A stretch of 64,000 nt of DNA from the NCBI GenBank assembly GCA_041987425.1, contig JBHIWP010000004.1, positions 16,199 to 80,198 of the forward strand, read 5' to 3'. Position 1 is the stretch's first letter; each line of letters opens with the position of its first letter. This stretch comes from Leptofilum sp041987425. Its GTDB lineage: Bacteria; Chloroflexota; Anaerolineae; Promineifilales; Promineifilaceae. Of the stretch, positions 8,462 through 17,647 are shown piece after piece. The notes beneath the pieces are model-generated. The model saw only the letters and a list, made by a program, of their open reading frames with translations. It was not told where the DNA came from and did no database searches. Both the position numbers and the translations under genes were made by a program.

Positions 8462-9630
8462 TGCAGCGTTTAATGTGGTATACGGCCGTTGTTTTGGCGA
8501 CGCTGCTGCTGCTGTTCATTCTTTGGCAGTTCAGGCTGGTGGTGTTGCTGTTTGTCGCCTCACTGTTTGTGGCAGCGGCCATACGGCCGCTTGTGGGCCG
8601 TCTGACCACCTGGGGCTTGCCAAGAGTAGGTTCCCAGATTTTGCTCTATGCCGTTGGCGTTGGCTCTCTGCTGCTCATATTTTTTCTGGTGGGCGACCGA
8701 ATGCTAATGGAGCTAAATATATTGGCCAACCGGGCAGTCATTGAGTACGAATCTATTTATCGCCGTTGGTCAGAAGGTGCTGCTTGGCAGCAAACGGCCG
8801 CTTCCTATTTTTCACCTCTCTCCTTTGACACGGCAGATGATGCCGCCCTGGAAGAAATGTTGCCTACTGTCGTAACCGTTACGCGAGGTGTAGCTACCAC
8901 GTTGGGCGGCCTGCTGGTTCTGCTGGCGCTGAGCGTATATTGGAGCGCCGACCAGTACCGTTTTGAGCGGCTGTGGCTGTCGCTGCTGCCTCCAAAGAGG
9001 CGCGCCTACACCAGGGATTCCTGGCGCCAGATGGAGCAAGCCGTGGGAAGTTACCTGCGCAGCCAGGCCGTACAGAGCGTCCTGGCCGCTCTGTTTTTGG
9101 GACTGGGCGCGGCCGTAGCCCGTGCCGACTTTCCAGTTCTACTGGCGCTGCTGGGTGCACTGGCTTCGCTGGTCCCTCTGTTTGGCGGCCTGGTAATTGC
9201 CATCCTTGCTTTTGCCATGGGCTCGCTAGAAGGGATTGGCCTGGGGGTGGGGGCGTTAATCTACACGCTGATTCTATTCTGGGCGCTGGAGTTTTTTGTA
9301 GAACCTCGCCTGTGGCCGCGGGCGCGCCGCAGCTTTTTGTTCATTATTTTCTTAATCATTTTGCTGCTAGAAGCAATTGGGTGGTGGGGCTTGCTGTTGG
9401 CTCCTCCTTTGGCCTCGGCATTAGAGGTTCTTATCAGCCAAACTTACCATTTTTATGTAAAGCGAGAGAAAACGGCCGTACAGTTAGATGATATTGAAGC
9501 CAGATACGAAAAAGTGCTCAGCAAGGCCAACGGCACAGAAGAATATGGCCAACTGACCCCCGAACTACAAAGCCTCACTAAGCGGTTCGCCCTCTTACTG
9601 GCCGACTCGCGAAGAATCAAGCTCAGTTAA
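8461..9630 (+). CDS. AI-2E family transporter (second of the pair)
   Basis: 389-residue paralogue of the preceding gene, sharing the ATG with its TGA stop. Family features: two N-terminal helices with AAAIRPLVGRL, a soluble middle portion, then SYLRSQAVQSVLAALFLGLGAA, a core ALLGALASLVPLFGGLVIAI and IIFLIILLLEAIGWWGLLLAPPLA. The tandem arrangement suggests a heteromeric transporter, which is inference. It is the last gene of the 4683-9630 run; inverted-repeat element A and a shared terminator lie downstream. Confidence 0.86.
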   Translation: MQRLMWYTAVVLATLLLLFILWQFRLVVLLFVASLFVAAAIRPLVGRLTTWGLPRVGSQILLYAVGVGSLLLIFFLVGDRMLMELNILANRAVIEYESIYRRWSEGAAWQQTAASYFSPLSFDTADDAALEEMLPTVVTVTRGVATTLGGLLVLLALSVYWSADQYRFERLWLSLLPPKRRAYTRDSWRQMEQAVGSYLRSQAVQSVLAALFLGLGAAVARADFPVLLALLGALASLVPLFGGLVIAILAFAMGSLEGIGLGVGALIYTLILFWALEFFVEPRLWPRARRSFLFIIFLIILLLEAIGWWGLLLAPPLASALEVLISQTYHFYVKREKTAVQLDDIEARYEKVLSKANGTEEYGQLTPELQSLTKRFALLLADSRRIKLS

Positions 9631-9659
9631 AAGCCAATTTGGTACGCTTAAGTTAAAAA

Positions 9660-9712
9660 GGAGATCAAAAGTTACTTTAAGCTGAATCTATTTCTAAAGC
9701 CTTTTGATCTCC
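9660..9712. repeat. Variable-arm inverted repeat, element A
   Basis: Perfect 12-bp arms GGAGATCAAAAG / CTTTTGATCTCC around a 29-nt interior. An inner stem CTTTA / TAAAG (9675-9679 / 9695-9699) caps it. The 15-nt core GAATCTATTTCTAAA (9684-9698) is identical in element B at 23115-23129. The arm pair T9665-A9707 is swapped to A-T in element B. Confidence 0.8.
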
Positions 9713-9736
9713 ACTCAAATTCATCTAAAAGATTGA

Positions 9737-9773
9737 AAAAAAGGAGCGCTTGAATTGCCAGCGCTCCTTTTTT
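9737..9773. terminator. Bidirectional intrinsic terminator
   Basis: A 14-bp perfect stem, six A plus GGAGCGCT paired with AGCGCTCC plus six T, with a 9-nt loop. It sits between the convergent AI-2E gene (plus) and the GH13 gene (minus) and can serve both. Confidence 0.88.
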
Positions 9774-9774
9774 G

Positions 9775-11583
9775 TTACTGTGAATAAATAAGCGCGCTGT
9801 AAGGCGCAATGGCAATTTCTGCCTGCAAAGATTCGCCCACGGTTGCTACATTTTCGCTAACCTGATCTTCGAACGATGCGTCATATCCACCGTAGTGGCT
9901 ATCGAATCGAAGCTGCCACTCGCCAGCCACAGGAAATTTCAGCACGTAATCTTGCAGCGTGTTGTTAGAGAAGTTAAGAACAACAACCACGCTGTCGCCG
10001 GGGCCGCCACTCTCCGCCCAGCGATGGTAAGCCACCAGCTTGTTGTGGTCATCCACATGGTAAATATCAATGAATTGCCCTGTCAAGCCTTGGCTCACGC
10101 CCTGACTATTGCGCCGCAGGCGAATGAGGTCGCTGTAGAGCTGAACAATCCCATTGAGCTCATCTGCCCGACGCCAATCCAGCGGGTCCTGGTCGTCAAA
10201 CCATTTGTCCTCCAAAAACTCCTGTCCCTGGAAGATCATAGGAATGCCCGGCGCAGTAAAAACGCAGGCCGCCCCTAAGGTAGAACGTTTTTTGGAAAAC
10301 CAGTTCACGCTATTCCCCGGCCAGATCTCTTCTGGAATCCGTGCTTTGCCATTGGCAACTTCATCGTGGGATTCCGTATAGATAACGCGCTTAAAGGCAT
10401 TGCCGTTGTACTGAAACTGTAGCGCCTCGCAAACGGCATTTAGGTCACGCATGGCATCATCGCCAGAGATAAGGGCAGCGCGTACCGGATGGACAAAGTT
10501 GCTGTCCCACTGGCTGCCAAACCCGGCACCACCAGCGCCCGTATCCTTAACAAGCCATTCGTTCCCGCGCAAATCCTCGGCGATGCTTATCTTGTGCGGA
10601 GACTGCCTTTGAATTTCTTCATTGATCCACTGCATAAGCTGCCATCCCTGCGGCAGATCGCTAGCAGGATTTTGATCGTGACCGTTGATATTGCGAATAA
10701 AGGCGGTTGCATCCCAGCGCAAGCCGTCGACGTGGTACTCTTCTAACCACATGAGTGCGTTATCGCGCAGATATTGCCGCACTTCAGGACGGCCGTAATC
10801 CGGCCGCGTATCTCCCCAGGGCGTTTTTGACCGGTCATCATTGTAAAAATAGATGCCTCCACCTTCATTTTCGGACCATCCATCAAACCGCCACAGATCC
10901 AGATCGCTGGGCCCCAGGTGGTTGTAGACGACATCCAAAATCACCGCGATTCCCTGTTCGTGGGCCGCCTTTACAAACGCTTTAAAAGCCTGCGGGCCAC
11001 CGTAATCTGTTTCTACAGCAAAAGGAAGCGAGGCGTTGTACCCCCAGGAGAATCCGCCAGGGAACTCCATGGGCGGCATCACCTCAATGGCGTTGATACC
11101 TAACTTTCGCAGGTACGGGAGCTTTTCTATTGCTGTGCCAAAGGAGCCAGGTTTGCCGCCCGGATCATCGTTAAAGGTGCCTATGTGCATCTCGTAAATT
11201 ACCAGTTCATTCCAAGGCGCAATCTGAAAGCTCTCGCTCTCGCCCCAGTCAAAATGAGGCTCGTGAATAACACAATTCCCCACGGAGCTGGTTACCTGCC
11301 GGGCGTATGGGTCCAGACGATGCAGCTTCTCCGAGCCTTTGGTGATGACATATTTGTACTCATCACCGGGCTTTGCTTCGGGCACATCCACTGCCCAATA
11401 GCCATCTCCCTCAGGCTCAAGAGAAACGGCCGTTTCATCCCAATCGTTAAATGTACCAACCACGTTCACAGCTTCAGCAAAAGGGGCCCAAAGCCGAAAG
11501 GACACCCCATTTTCATGCGGGATTGCTCCCATACCTGGCTGAAGATTATTACTCTTTTTTCTTTTACTTTTTCGCCTTACCAT
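9775..11583 (-). CDS. GH13 alpha-glucan enzyme, branching-enzyme-like, with CBM48
   Basis: 602-residue glycoside hydrolase family 13 protein acting on alpha-glucans. A basic N-terminus leads into a CBM48-like domain (GVSFRLWAPFAEAVNVVGTFNDW, about 25-100) and the (beta/alpha)8 catalytic barrel from about 125. Catalytic residues are in place: nucleophile D291 (VDGLRWDAT), acid/base E336 (ISIAEDLRG) and transition-state Asp D407 (TESHDEVANG). The C-terminal beta domain ends with SALIYSQ. The order CBM48-barrel and the ESHDE motif favour a 1,4-alpha-glucan branching enzyme, but trehalohydrolase-like activity is possible. It is the last gene of the minus operon starting with the SDR at 16396. Confidence 0.85.
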   Translation of the reverse strand: MVRRKSKRKKSNNLQPGMGAIPHENGVSFRLWAPFAEAVNVVGTFNDWDETAVSLEPEGDGYWAVDVPEAKPGDEYKYVITKGSEKLHRLDPYARQVTSSVGNCVIHEPHFDWGESESFQIAPWNELVIYEMHIGTFNDDPGGKPGSFGTAIEKLPYLRKLGINAIEVMPPMEFPGGFSWGYNASLPFAVETDYGGPQAFKAFVKAAHEQGIAVILDVVYNHLGPSDLDLWRFDGWSENEGGGIYFYNDDRSKTPWGDTRPDYGRPEVRQYLRDNALMWLEEYHVDGLRWDATAFIRNINGHDQNPASDLPQGWQLMQWINEEIQRQSPHKISIAEDLRGNEWLVKDTGAGGAGFGSQWDSNFVHPVRAALISGDDAMRDLNAVCEALQFQYNGNAFKRVIYTESHDEVANGKARIPEEIWPGNSVNWFSKKRSTLGAACVFTAPGIPMIFQGQEFLEDKWFDDQDPLDWRRADELNGIVQLYSDLIRLRRNSQGVSQGLTGQFIDIYHVDDHNKLVAYHRWAESGGPGDSVVVVLNFSNNTLQDYVLKFPVAGEWQLRFDSHYGGYDASFEDQVSENVATVGESLQAEIAIAPYSALIYSQ

Positions 11584-11620
11584 TGTAAATGTACTCCCTC
11601 TCTTAATTTAGGCTGTCGCC

Positions 11621-11944
11621 TTATTTTTGATTTAACTGGCCTTTCAGCTCCATACCCCGAGGCAAATAATCTTCTACGACCTCAGGTGGAGCCAGGCGGA
11701 TAAATGTTGATAAGCTGATCACAAGCAGGCCAAAATCGTCCAATTGCCCAATGATTGGCAAAAAGCCAGGAATCAGGTCCAAAGGAGAAAGCAGGTAAAC
11801 AGCCACCAACACGGGAAAAACCTTGAGATAAAGCGGCACGCGGGGATCGCTCATTAGCTGACCCACCAGCTTTATTTCTTCCCACATTTTTTTCCAATAA
11901 CTGGGGTTGACCAAATTGGGCAATATTCTCAACGAATTTAGCAT
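11621..11944 (-). CDS. YkvA-family (DUF1232) membrane protein
   Basis: 107 residues with the DUF1232 core: VPLYLKVFPVLVAVYLLSPLDLIPGFLPIIGQLDD, in which the SPLDLIP and GxLDD boxes are diagnostic. Two hydrophobic segments. The function is unknown. It starts 6 bases after the GT4 stop and lies 37 bases before GH13, so it is co-transcribed with glucan genes, though no functional link is established. Confidence 0.88.
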   Translation of the reverse strand: MLNSLRILPNLVNPSYWKKMWEEIKLVGQLMSDPRVPLYLKVFPVLVAVYLLSPLDLIPGFLPIIGQLDDFGLLVISLSTFIRLAPPEVVEDYLPRGMELKGQLNQK

Positions 11945-11950
11945 AATTCT

Positions 11951-13189
11951 TTAATCCGCTTCTTCAGACTCTATGTCCAATAACTGGCGCCAATCAAGGC
12001 CAAAGATGGGTTTTTGGGCGTCGATGCGCACATGAAACCCTGCTTTCTTAGCTTCAATTGCCTGTTCATACACCTCAAACAAACGCCTGGCCTGCTTCTC
12101 TAAATCAAATTCGTTGGCTCTTTGTGCGGCGGCCAGGGCCAGGTTGTGGCACAAGGAGTCTTCTTCCAGCACCTGCAATATCGCCTTGGTGAGGGCTTCG
12201 CTGTTGTTTGGCGTCAGCAGACCCTGCTCACCGTTGTTGATGGCGTCGGAAGTGCCAGTAGCGTCCACGGCCACAATAGGCAGACCGGCGGCCATTGCTT
12301 CCAGCGTCACCAACCCCTGCGTTTCCGTAACGGAGGCGAAGCAAAAAATATCGGCTGCTTTAAGATAATTGGGCACCTTGTCGAAGGGAACGGAGCCAAT
12401 TAAGTTTATTCGCTCCGCTACTCCCAAATTTTTAGCCAGCTTTTCCAGCTTTTCACGCTCTTCACCTTCTCCCAAAATGACTAGCCGTACATTGGCGTGC
12501 TTTTGGATGACGGGGGCAACGGCCGTTATCAACGTTTGCCAATTTTTCTCTTTAGCCAGCCGCCCCAGCGAGATAAGCACCTTGTCATCTTCTGCCCAGC
12601 CATTTTTCTGCCGCACGTCGCCAGCATCTGCCTGCTGGTATAAACCTACTTCAATGCCGGTGGGAACGGCCGTAATGCCCTCGGTCACGCCATAGGTTTC
12701 GGCCAGCAGCTGTTTGATGCTTTCACTGGGAACCACCACGTGCTGGCACTGGGTCATATAATCGCCAATCCAGCGATCTATCACCTGCTTCACCAGCCCT
12801 TGCGGCAAGCCAATGGCATAATGGCTATATTCCCGATAGCGCGTGTGATGGGTGAACACCAGGGGCACATTAAGGGAAGCCGCCTTACGCGCCGCCACCT
12901 GCCCCAGCAAGGCTGGATGATGCGCGTGAATCACGTCCAGCTTTAGCGAGGGCAGCAGCGTGTCTACAAAATTCGAGACCGGAATAGTGAGCGGATATTC
13001 TTGCAAGGGCAGCTGCAAGGCCGGATAGCGGAAAACGAATGGTTCCTTATCTTCATATTCCCGGTCTGTTTGGGCAAAAACAAAAACATTGTGTCCCAGC
13101 TCTGTTAGGCCCTGGCGAAAGCGGCTGACAGAACGAACCACCCCGCTGGTGACGGGGTGGTAAGTGTTGGTGAAGTGAGCAATGTGCAT
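11951..13189 (-). CDS. Glycosyltransferase family 4
   Basis: 412-residue GT-B fold transferase. The N-terminal acceptor domain begins MHIAHFTNTYHPVTSGVVRSV, typical of GT4 enzymes that glycosylate lipids or alpha-glucans. The donor domain has ISLGRLAKEKNW, ILGEGEER, and FCFASVTETQGLVTLEAMAAGLPIVAVDATG, where the E-x7-E-type donor site lies. It is likely cytosolic or membrane-associated. Its position among a branching-like GH13 and an alpha/alpha-barrel hydrolase suggests it makes an alpha-glucan or glucosyl-lipid; the precise donor and acceptor cannot be read from sequence. Confidence 0.87.
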   Translation of the reverse strand: MHIAHFTNTYHPVTSGVVRSVSRFRQGLTELGHNVFVFAQTDREYEDKEPFVFRYPALQLPLQEYPLTIPVSNFVDTLLPSLKLDVIHAHHPALLGQVAARKAASLNVPLVFTHHTRYREYSHYAIGLPQGLVKQVIDRWIGDYMTQCQHVVVPSESIKQLLAETYGVTEGITAVPTGIEVGLYQQADAGDVRQKNGWAEDDKVLISLGRLAKEKNWQTLITAVAPVIQKHANVRLVILGEGEEREKLEKLAKNLGVAERINLIGSVPFDKVPNYLKAADIFCFASVTETQGLVTLEAMAAGLPIVAVDATGTSDAINNGEQGLLTPNNSEALTKAILQVLEEDSLCHNLALAAAQRANEFDLEKQARRLFEVYEQAIEAKKAGFHVRIDAQKPIFGLDWRQLLDIESEEAD

Positions 13190-13268
13190 GAACGTTTCCT
13201 TCTAAACTATTTTTTAGCTCTGATAAAACCTCTCGCGACCTCAGCTAAAGGCGAGATGGTTGCCGCTC

Positions 13269-14657
13269 TCAGGCAGCCTTGTTTTTAAAGCTGAACATTT
13301 CTTCTTTGCAAATGGAAAAAGCATAAATAACCATACTGGCGTTCCAGGTAAGCGGCGCTTCGGAGGTGTAAAGAAACGTAGAAAGGAAACGGCCGTTCTT
13401 GCCATACACTTCATGCACCACGCCATCTTGCACAATCGCTCTGCTCATCCGGGCAACGAGCTCTTCTGCTTCAGACGGCCGTCCCACCCGCGCCAGGGCA
13501 ATCGTGTGCCAGGCACCCAGCCACAGCCAGGCTGCATTGGTGTGATAATGAGGAATACGGGCAAGGTGATTTTCTATTGCCACTTCACGCTTTCGATAGC
13601 CGTAGCTCACCACCTGCGTTGGCACCGGATCAGCCATGCCGATGCGCTCCATTGCATTCAAAATGCTCTGGGCCTGCTCCTCCGTGGCCAAGCCCCAGGC
13701 AACCGCCAACGTGTTGCCGCTGCTGCTCAGGTTATGATGCTGCTCGCTGGTAATAAAATAGCCCTGCTCCTTACGCCAAAAATGCGCCTGAATATTATCG
13801 TACAGCCGCTGCGCTTTATCGCGCCACCACTGCTGGCGCGCTTCGGTCTCACAATATTTCGCCGCCTTAGCCAGGCCAGAAACCGCCTTCCAATACAGCA
13901 CATTGGTGTACAAAATTCGTCCCGTTCTGGCGATGCTATCTGCCCAGTCAGTGAAGGCCCCCTGGTGCAGCAAGCCGTCGTCTCCCTTCGCATGTTCTTC
14001 CAGCCAATTAATCGCCCGGCACAGGCCATCCCAATGCGTCTTTAGAAAGTCGTAATTGCCCGTTTGCTCGACGTAGTGCAGGGCAGCAATAACCAGCAAG
14101 CTGTTGCCATCCAACGAAATGGTACGGTGCGCCGTCAGGTATTTAGGGCGCAGCGGCTTATGAATGGGCTGCTGCCGTTTAAACAGCGAATGCATGTACC
14201 GCTCCACCACGTTGGTAGAGTGCAGCTTCACCGGAAACTGCCCTGAGGCTTTCTGATAGAGCAAAAACGCCTCCAGGCAGTCGTGCACCACCTGCACTTG
14301 CCCCAGTGCCATCAGGCCAAAGGTTGCAAAGCCAAAGTCACGCGCCCAGGGCTCACGAAAGTTGCGCACGCCAGCACACAACACCAATTTTTCCTGACCA
14401 TTGAGCAAGGGGCGCGGTTCAATGCAATGCTTTACATTGTCCACAGCAATCTTTAAAGCATGCGCTTCAATCTCAGCCTGGCTGCCCCCCTCCAAAATAG
14501 CGTGTTCCCACTCTAATCGTGGCTGCTGCAACAATCGTACCGCGCCGTTGATAAGCGCGCGCACTCCACGTCTCGCCGCCAGGGCCAGACCCAGGAGAAA
14601 TGGTTCCTTTTTGGGTGATTGTTTTTCCGAAGGTGTCTGTTTTGATTGATCACTCAT
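13269..14657 (-). CDS. (alpha/alpha)6-barrel glycoside hydrolase, debranching/invertase-like
   Basis: 462-residue protein resembling amylo-alpha-1,6-glucosidase and GH100/GH63-type barrels. The visible family features are NFREPWARDFGFATFGLMALG early on (R/D pair in the substrate pocket), SLDGNSLLVIAALHYVEQTGN, DDGLLHQGAFTDWADS with a likely catalytic Asp, and ANTLAVAWGLAT-type helices toward the end. No signal peptide; probably cytosolic. Position between GT4 and YihY in the glucan operon suggests trimming or remodelling of an alpha-glucan. The exact specificity is uncertain. Confidence 0.72.
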   Translation of the reverse strand: MSDQSKQTPSEKQSPKKEPFLLGLALAARRGVRALINGAVRLLQQPRLEWEHAILEGGSQAEIEAHALKIAVDNVKHCIEPRPLLNGQEKLVLCAGVRNFREPWARDFGFATFGLMALGQVQVVHDCLEAFLLYQKASGQFPVKLHSTNVVERYMHSLFKRQQPIHKPLRPKYLTAHRTISLDGNSLLVIAALHYVEQTGNYDFLKTHWDGLCRAINWLEEHAKGDDGLLHQGAFTDWADSIARTGRILYTNVLYWKAVSGLAKAAKYCETEARQQWWRDKAQRLYDNIQAHFWRKEQGYFITSEQHHNLSSSGNTLAVAWGLATEEQAQSILNAMERIGMADPVPTQVVSYGYRKREVAIENHLARIPHYHTNAAWLWLGAWHTIALARVGRPSEAEELVARMSRAIVQDGVVHEVYGKNGRFLSTFLYTSEAPLTWNASMVIYAFSICKEEMFSFKNKAA

Positions 14658-14686
14658 ATTTTGTTGTCGTCTATGGTTTGTCCAAT

Positions 14687-15586
14687 CTAATTTTTTTGCG
14701 GGCTGGCTGCTGGCGTTAGGGCAATGGCATCTTCATCAGCCACAATGCGCGAGCCAAACTTGTTGGCATAGACCTGGGTAAACTCCGCGCCTAAAAAGAG
14801 AATCTGAGCCGAATAATAAACCCAAACCAACAATACGATCAATGATCCCGCAGCGCCGTAGGTAGAACCAGGCGCACTATTGCCCAAATACAGGCCAATA
14901 GCCAATTTACCAATTGTAAAAAGAATAGCTGTTACCGCGGCCCCAATCCAGACGTCACGCCAGGCAACCTTCACATCTGGCACAACCTTGTAAATGAGGG
15001 CGAAGAGCACTGTGACCACGCCAAAGGAAACCACAAAGTTTACTAATTGAGCCACGATAACTAGCGTCGGCAACGCATTGTTGACAAACTCACCAAAAGC
15101 CGCCAGAACAGTGCTCAGAATCAAGGAGACCAGCAGCAGAAAGCCAACCCCTAGCACCATTGTAAAGGACAGAAAACGATCTTTTAGCGTGCCAAGCAAG
15201 CCGCGTCCTGGCTTAGCCTGCACTTCCCAAATCGTGTTTAATGCTCCATGCAGCGCGCCAAATACGCCAGAAGCACCCAGCAGCAAGGTTATAACGCTAA
15301 TAACGCTGGCAACAATACTTTCATCTGTTTCATCGCTGCTCTCCAGCATGTTTTCTATGACTTCTGCACCGTCACTTCCCACCAGGGCCGTCAGTTCACC
15401 GACTACTTGCTGCTGCACGGCCGTTCGGTCAAACAGCTGGGCAGCGATAGCAATGGCAATGATGAGCAGCGGCGGAATCGAAAAGATCGTGTAGTACGCC
15501 AGCGCAGCTGCCAGCCGGGACGCATTGTCTTCGCTCCACTCCTTAAATGATTGCGTAACCAGATATTTTAATGTGTTTAAATTCAC
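14687..15586 (-). CDS. YihY/BrkB family inner-membrane protein
   Basis: 299-residue protein with six or so membrane helices and the YihY signature ASRLAAALAYYTIFSIPPLLII near the N-terminus, GVFGALHGALNTIWEV in the middle and GSLIVLLVWVYYSAQILFLGAEFTQVYA at the end. Earlier called ribonuclease BN, a name now considered wrong for this family; the true role is unknown. It lies 12 bases after the SDR stop and 29 bases before the hydrolase, so it is within the operon. Confidence 0.92.
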   Translation of the reverse strand: MNLNTLKYLVTQSFKEWSEDNASRLAAALAYYTIFSIPPLLIIAIAIAAQLFDRTAVQQQVVGELTALVGSDGAEVIENMLESSDETDESIVASVISVITLLLGASGVFGALHGALNTIWEVQAKPGRGLLGTLKDRFLSFTMVLGVGFLLLVSLILSTVLAAFGEFVNNALPTLVIVAQLVNFVVSFGVVTVLFALIYKVVPDVKVAWRDVWIGAAVTAILFTIGKLAIGLYLGNSAPGSTYGAAGSLIVLLVWVYYSAQILFLGAEFTQVYANKFGSRIVADEDAIALTPAASPQKN

Positions 15587-15598
15587 GGTTCAACCAAC

Positions 15599-16396
15599 CT
15601 ATCCCTGTAACAGTGATTCAGCTCCGTCGATCCAAACCTCTGTGCCGCTGATATGACCAGACGCATCTGAAGCCAAAAAAGCCACCAGCTCTGCCACCTG
15701 TTCTGCCTTGCCTGGCTGTCCATCGGTTAGAGGAATTTTCCCTTCTGGATACTCCACGGGTTCCCTGGCTTTCTCAATGTTTTGTCTGTCAGTATTTTCT
15801 TCGATATTCGTCTCGATAGCGCCGGGACAAATGACGTTTACCCGGATGCGATGCTTGGCCAGCTCCAGCGCCAACATCTTGGCCATAGCCACCTGCCCGG
15901 CTTTGGTGGTGGAATAAGCAGTAGCCCCGGCGTTGCTAAAAATGCGCGTGCCATTCACCGAAGCGGTGATAATGACAGAGCCGCCCTGCTCTTTTAGATG
16001 GGGCACGGCCGTTTTCACCGTAAAAAAGGTGCCGGTCAGGTTCACCTGAATCGTCTTCTGCCACTCATCCGGCTCCAGCTCATCAATGGGCGCCCAGACG
16101 CCATTGATGCCCGCGTTGGCAAACACGATGTCCAGCCGCCTCCACTTGTCGATGATCTGGGCAACGGCCGTTTCCATCTCATCGTAATCAGAAATATCGG
16201 CGGGCAAGACCAGCGCCTGGTCTTCTTTTCCCTGTTGTTTTTCAATCGCTGCCGCCACTTCTTCAAGTTCCGTCTTCCCCCGACCCAAAGCGGCGATCCG
16301 AGCACCCCGTTCGGCTAGCAGCAAGGCAGTAGCCCGGCCAATGCCGGAGCCTGCGCCTGTGACCAGGGCAACTTTGTCTGTAAAAGTCTGATTCAT
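15599..16396 (-). CDS. SDR-family NAD(P)-dependent oxidoreductase
   Basis: 265-residue classical short-chain dehydrogenase. Cofactor motif TGAGSGIG, NAG (FANAGI) and the catalytic Ser...YSTTK set are present; LGRGK after the second strand lets either NAD or NADP fit. The C-terminal GHISGTEVWIDGA is typical of classical SDRs. A TAGGAG ribosome site precedes the ATG at 16396. It is the first gene of the minus operon to 9775. The substrate is unassigned. Confidence 0.9.
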   Translation of the reverse strand: MNQTFTDKVALVTGAGSGIGRATALLLAERGARIAALGRGKTELEEVAAAIEKQQGKEDQALVLPADISDYDEMETAVAQIIDKWRRLDIVFANAGINGVWAPIDELEPDEWQKTIQVNLTGTFFTVKTAVPHLKEQGGSVIITASVNGTRIFSNAGATAYSTTKAGQVAMAKMLALELAKHRIRVNVICPGAIETNIEENTDRQNIEKAREPVEYPEGKIPLTDGQPGKAEQVAELVAFLASDASGHISGTEVWIDGAESLLQG

Positions 16397-16628
16397 GCTG
16401 CTCTCCTACAATATCAAAGCAATTTAACGCAACGGCGCAAAGGGGAGCGCACATTGCGTAGAGAAAACATTATTTTTTATTGCAGTTAAAGATGTCGTAG
16501 TATGAATTTACTCGAGGGAACGGCCGTTTTCAATGTGCCTGGGTATAAAAAACAGGTATGTTCTCCAGAGAAAACGGGGTAAAGTATGTAAAAATGCTGC
16601 CATCAACGATGCCTGGAGAAAGGAGTGC

Positions 16629-16787
16629 ATGAAACACAAATTTGTTGCTGCAAAATGGTTATTGAGTGCGTTTTTGGCAACGGCCGTTCTCGCCGCCTTA
16701 CCACTACCCAGCAGCACACCTACTGCGACGATTACTTTGATGGAAACGGCTGTGCTCACTTTCGCGAATAGTCCGAAGGAAAACTGA
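16629..16787 (+). CDS. Putative 52-residue exported peptide
   Basis: Short frame with a good AAAGGAG site 4-5 bases before the ATG. It begins MKHKFVAAKWLLSAFLATAV, a basic start and hydrophobic core like a signal peptide, and ends in a short Thr/Pro-rich tail. One ACGGCCGT palindrome encodes its TAV. No homologue is recognised. The upstream 230 bases up to the SDR start hold a second ACGGCCGT but no other convincing gene. Confidence 0.35.
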   Translation: MKHKFVAAKWLLSAFLATAVLAALPLPSSTPTATITLMETAVLTFANSPKEN

Positions 16788-16796
16788 TTTACCACA

Positions 16797-16855
16797 ATCT
16801 ATAGCATACAAAAATCTGCGTTCATCAGCGTTCATCAGCGTCCCATTCCTGCAAA
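16797..16855. repeat. Dispersed intergenic repeat (TCTGCGTTCATCAGCG type)
   Basis: AAAATCTGCGTTCATCAGCG followed by a second GTTCATCAGCG and a GTCC tail. It belongs to a family of decaying intergenic repeats also seen near 23160-23230, 25608-25647, 27851-27927 and 41522-41549. Confidence 0.6.
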
Positions 16856-16873
16856 ACCAGATCCACAAATACC

Positions 16874-17497
16874 CTAAGCAAAGAAGCGCTGGGCACCCAG
16901 CCAGATCTGGTACAAGCCAAAGCCAAACAAGGCCACGGCCGAAACCGTGCCCAAAACCCGGTTCAAGCGCGGACTGGCCTGCCCCAGTACGCCAAACAGC
17001 ACCACAAAGCCCATAAAGCCGCCAATCAACGCCCCATAAAACCCCAGCATAAAAGCCAGGCCATGCGACGGTGCTTGCCGCCACCCTTCCAAAAAGATAG
17101 GGCCGGCGATGGTGCTCCAAAAGAGGTAGGCGTTGGGGCTAAGCATGTTCATCAGGGCGGCTTCGCGGATGCTCTGGCGGTTTTGGGCTGTGGGTGGGGT
17201 TACGGCCGTATCCACCGCCATCATCCGCGACGCTTGATACGCCTTATACGCCAGAAACAGCAAAAATAGTCCGCCCCCGAAGCGTAATATGGAGACAAAC
17301 CAGTCCGGCACCTGCGTCAGCACCAGCAGCACCAAAGCCACAATCGGCCCGTCGCTCATTAGCGGGGCCAGCGCCGCCACCAACGTGCTGCGCAATCCAT
17401 TTTTCAACGTCTGCGACAGCAAATACGCCTGAAACGGCCCCGGCTGCGCCGCCGCCGCACCGCCATACCCTAATCCTTGCAACAAATAGAAAAACAT
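16874..17497 (-). CDS. LysE-family exporter
   Basis: 207-residue amino-acid-exporter-like membrane protein with about six helices. Family features: the N-terminal QPGPFQAYLLSQTLKNG segment, APLMSDGPIVAL, and ALMNMLSPNAYLFW in the C-terminal half. I choose ATG 17497 because TAGGAG lies 5-6 bases upstream. The substrate (lysine, threonine, homoserine lactones or other) is not predictable. Stand-alone gene, with dispersed repeats on its 3' side. Confidence 0.85.
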   Translation of the reverse strand: MFFYLLQGLGYGGAAAAQPGPFQAYLLSQTLKNGLRSTLVAALAPLMSDGPIVALVLLVLTQVPDWFVSILRFGGGLFLLFLAYKAYQASRMMAVDTAVTPPTAQNRQSIREAALMNMLSPNAYLFWSTIAGPIFLEGWRQAPSHGLAFMLGFYGALIGGFMGFVVLFGVLGQASPRLNRVLGTVSAVALFGFGLYQIWLGAQRFFA

Positions 17498-17647
17498 GCC
17501 AACTCCTACCAAAGAGGGTATTGAGTTTAGAGTAGGAAAAACGTGCTACTTGCGCCTAAAACGGAGGGAAAACATCAAACTGATATCGTTTGAACACTTT
17601 ATGCTTGCTCAACCTTATTGTAAATATGACATCCTAGGAGATTCGTC

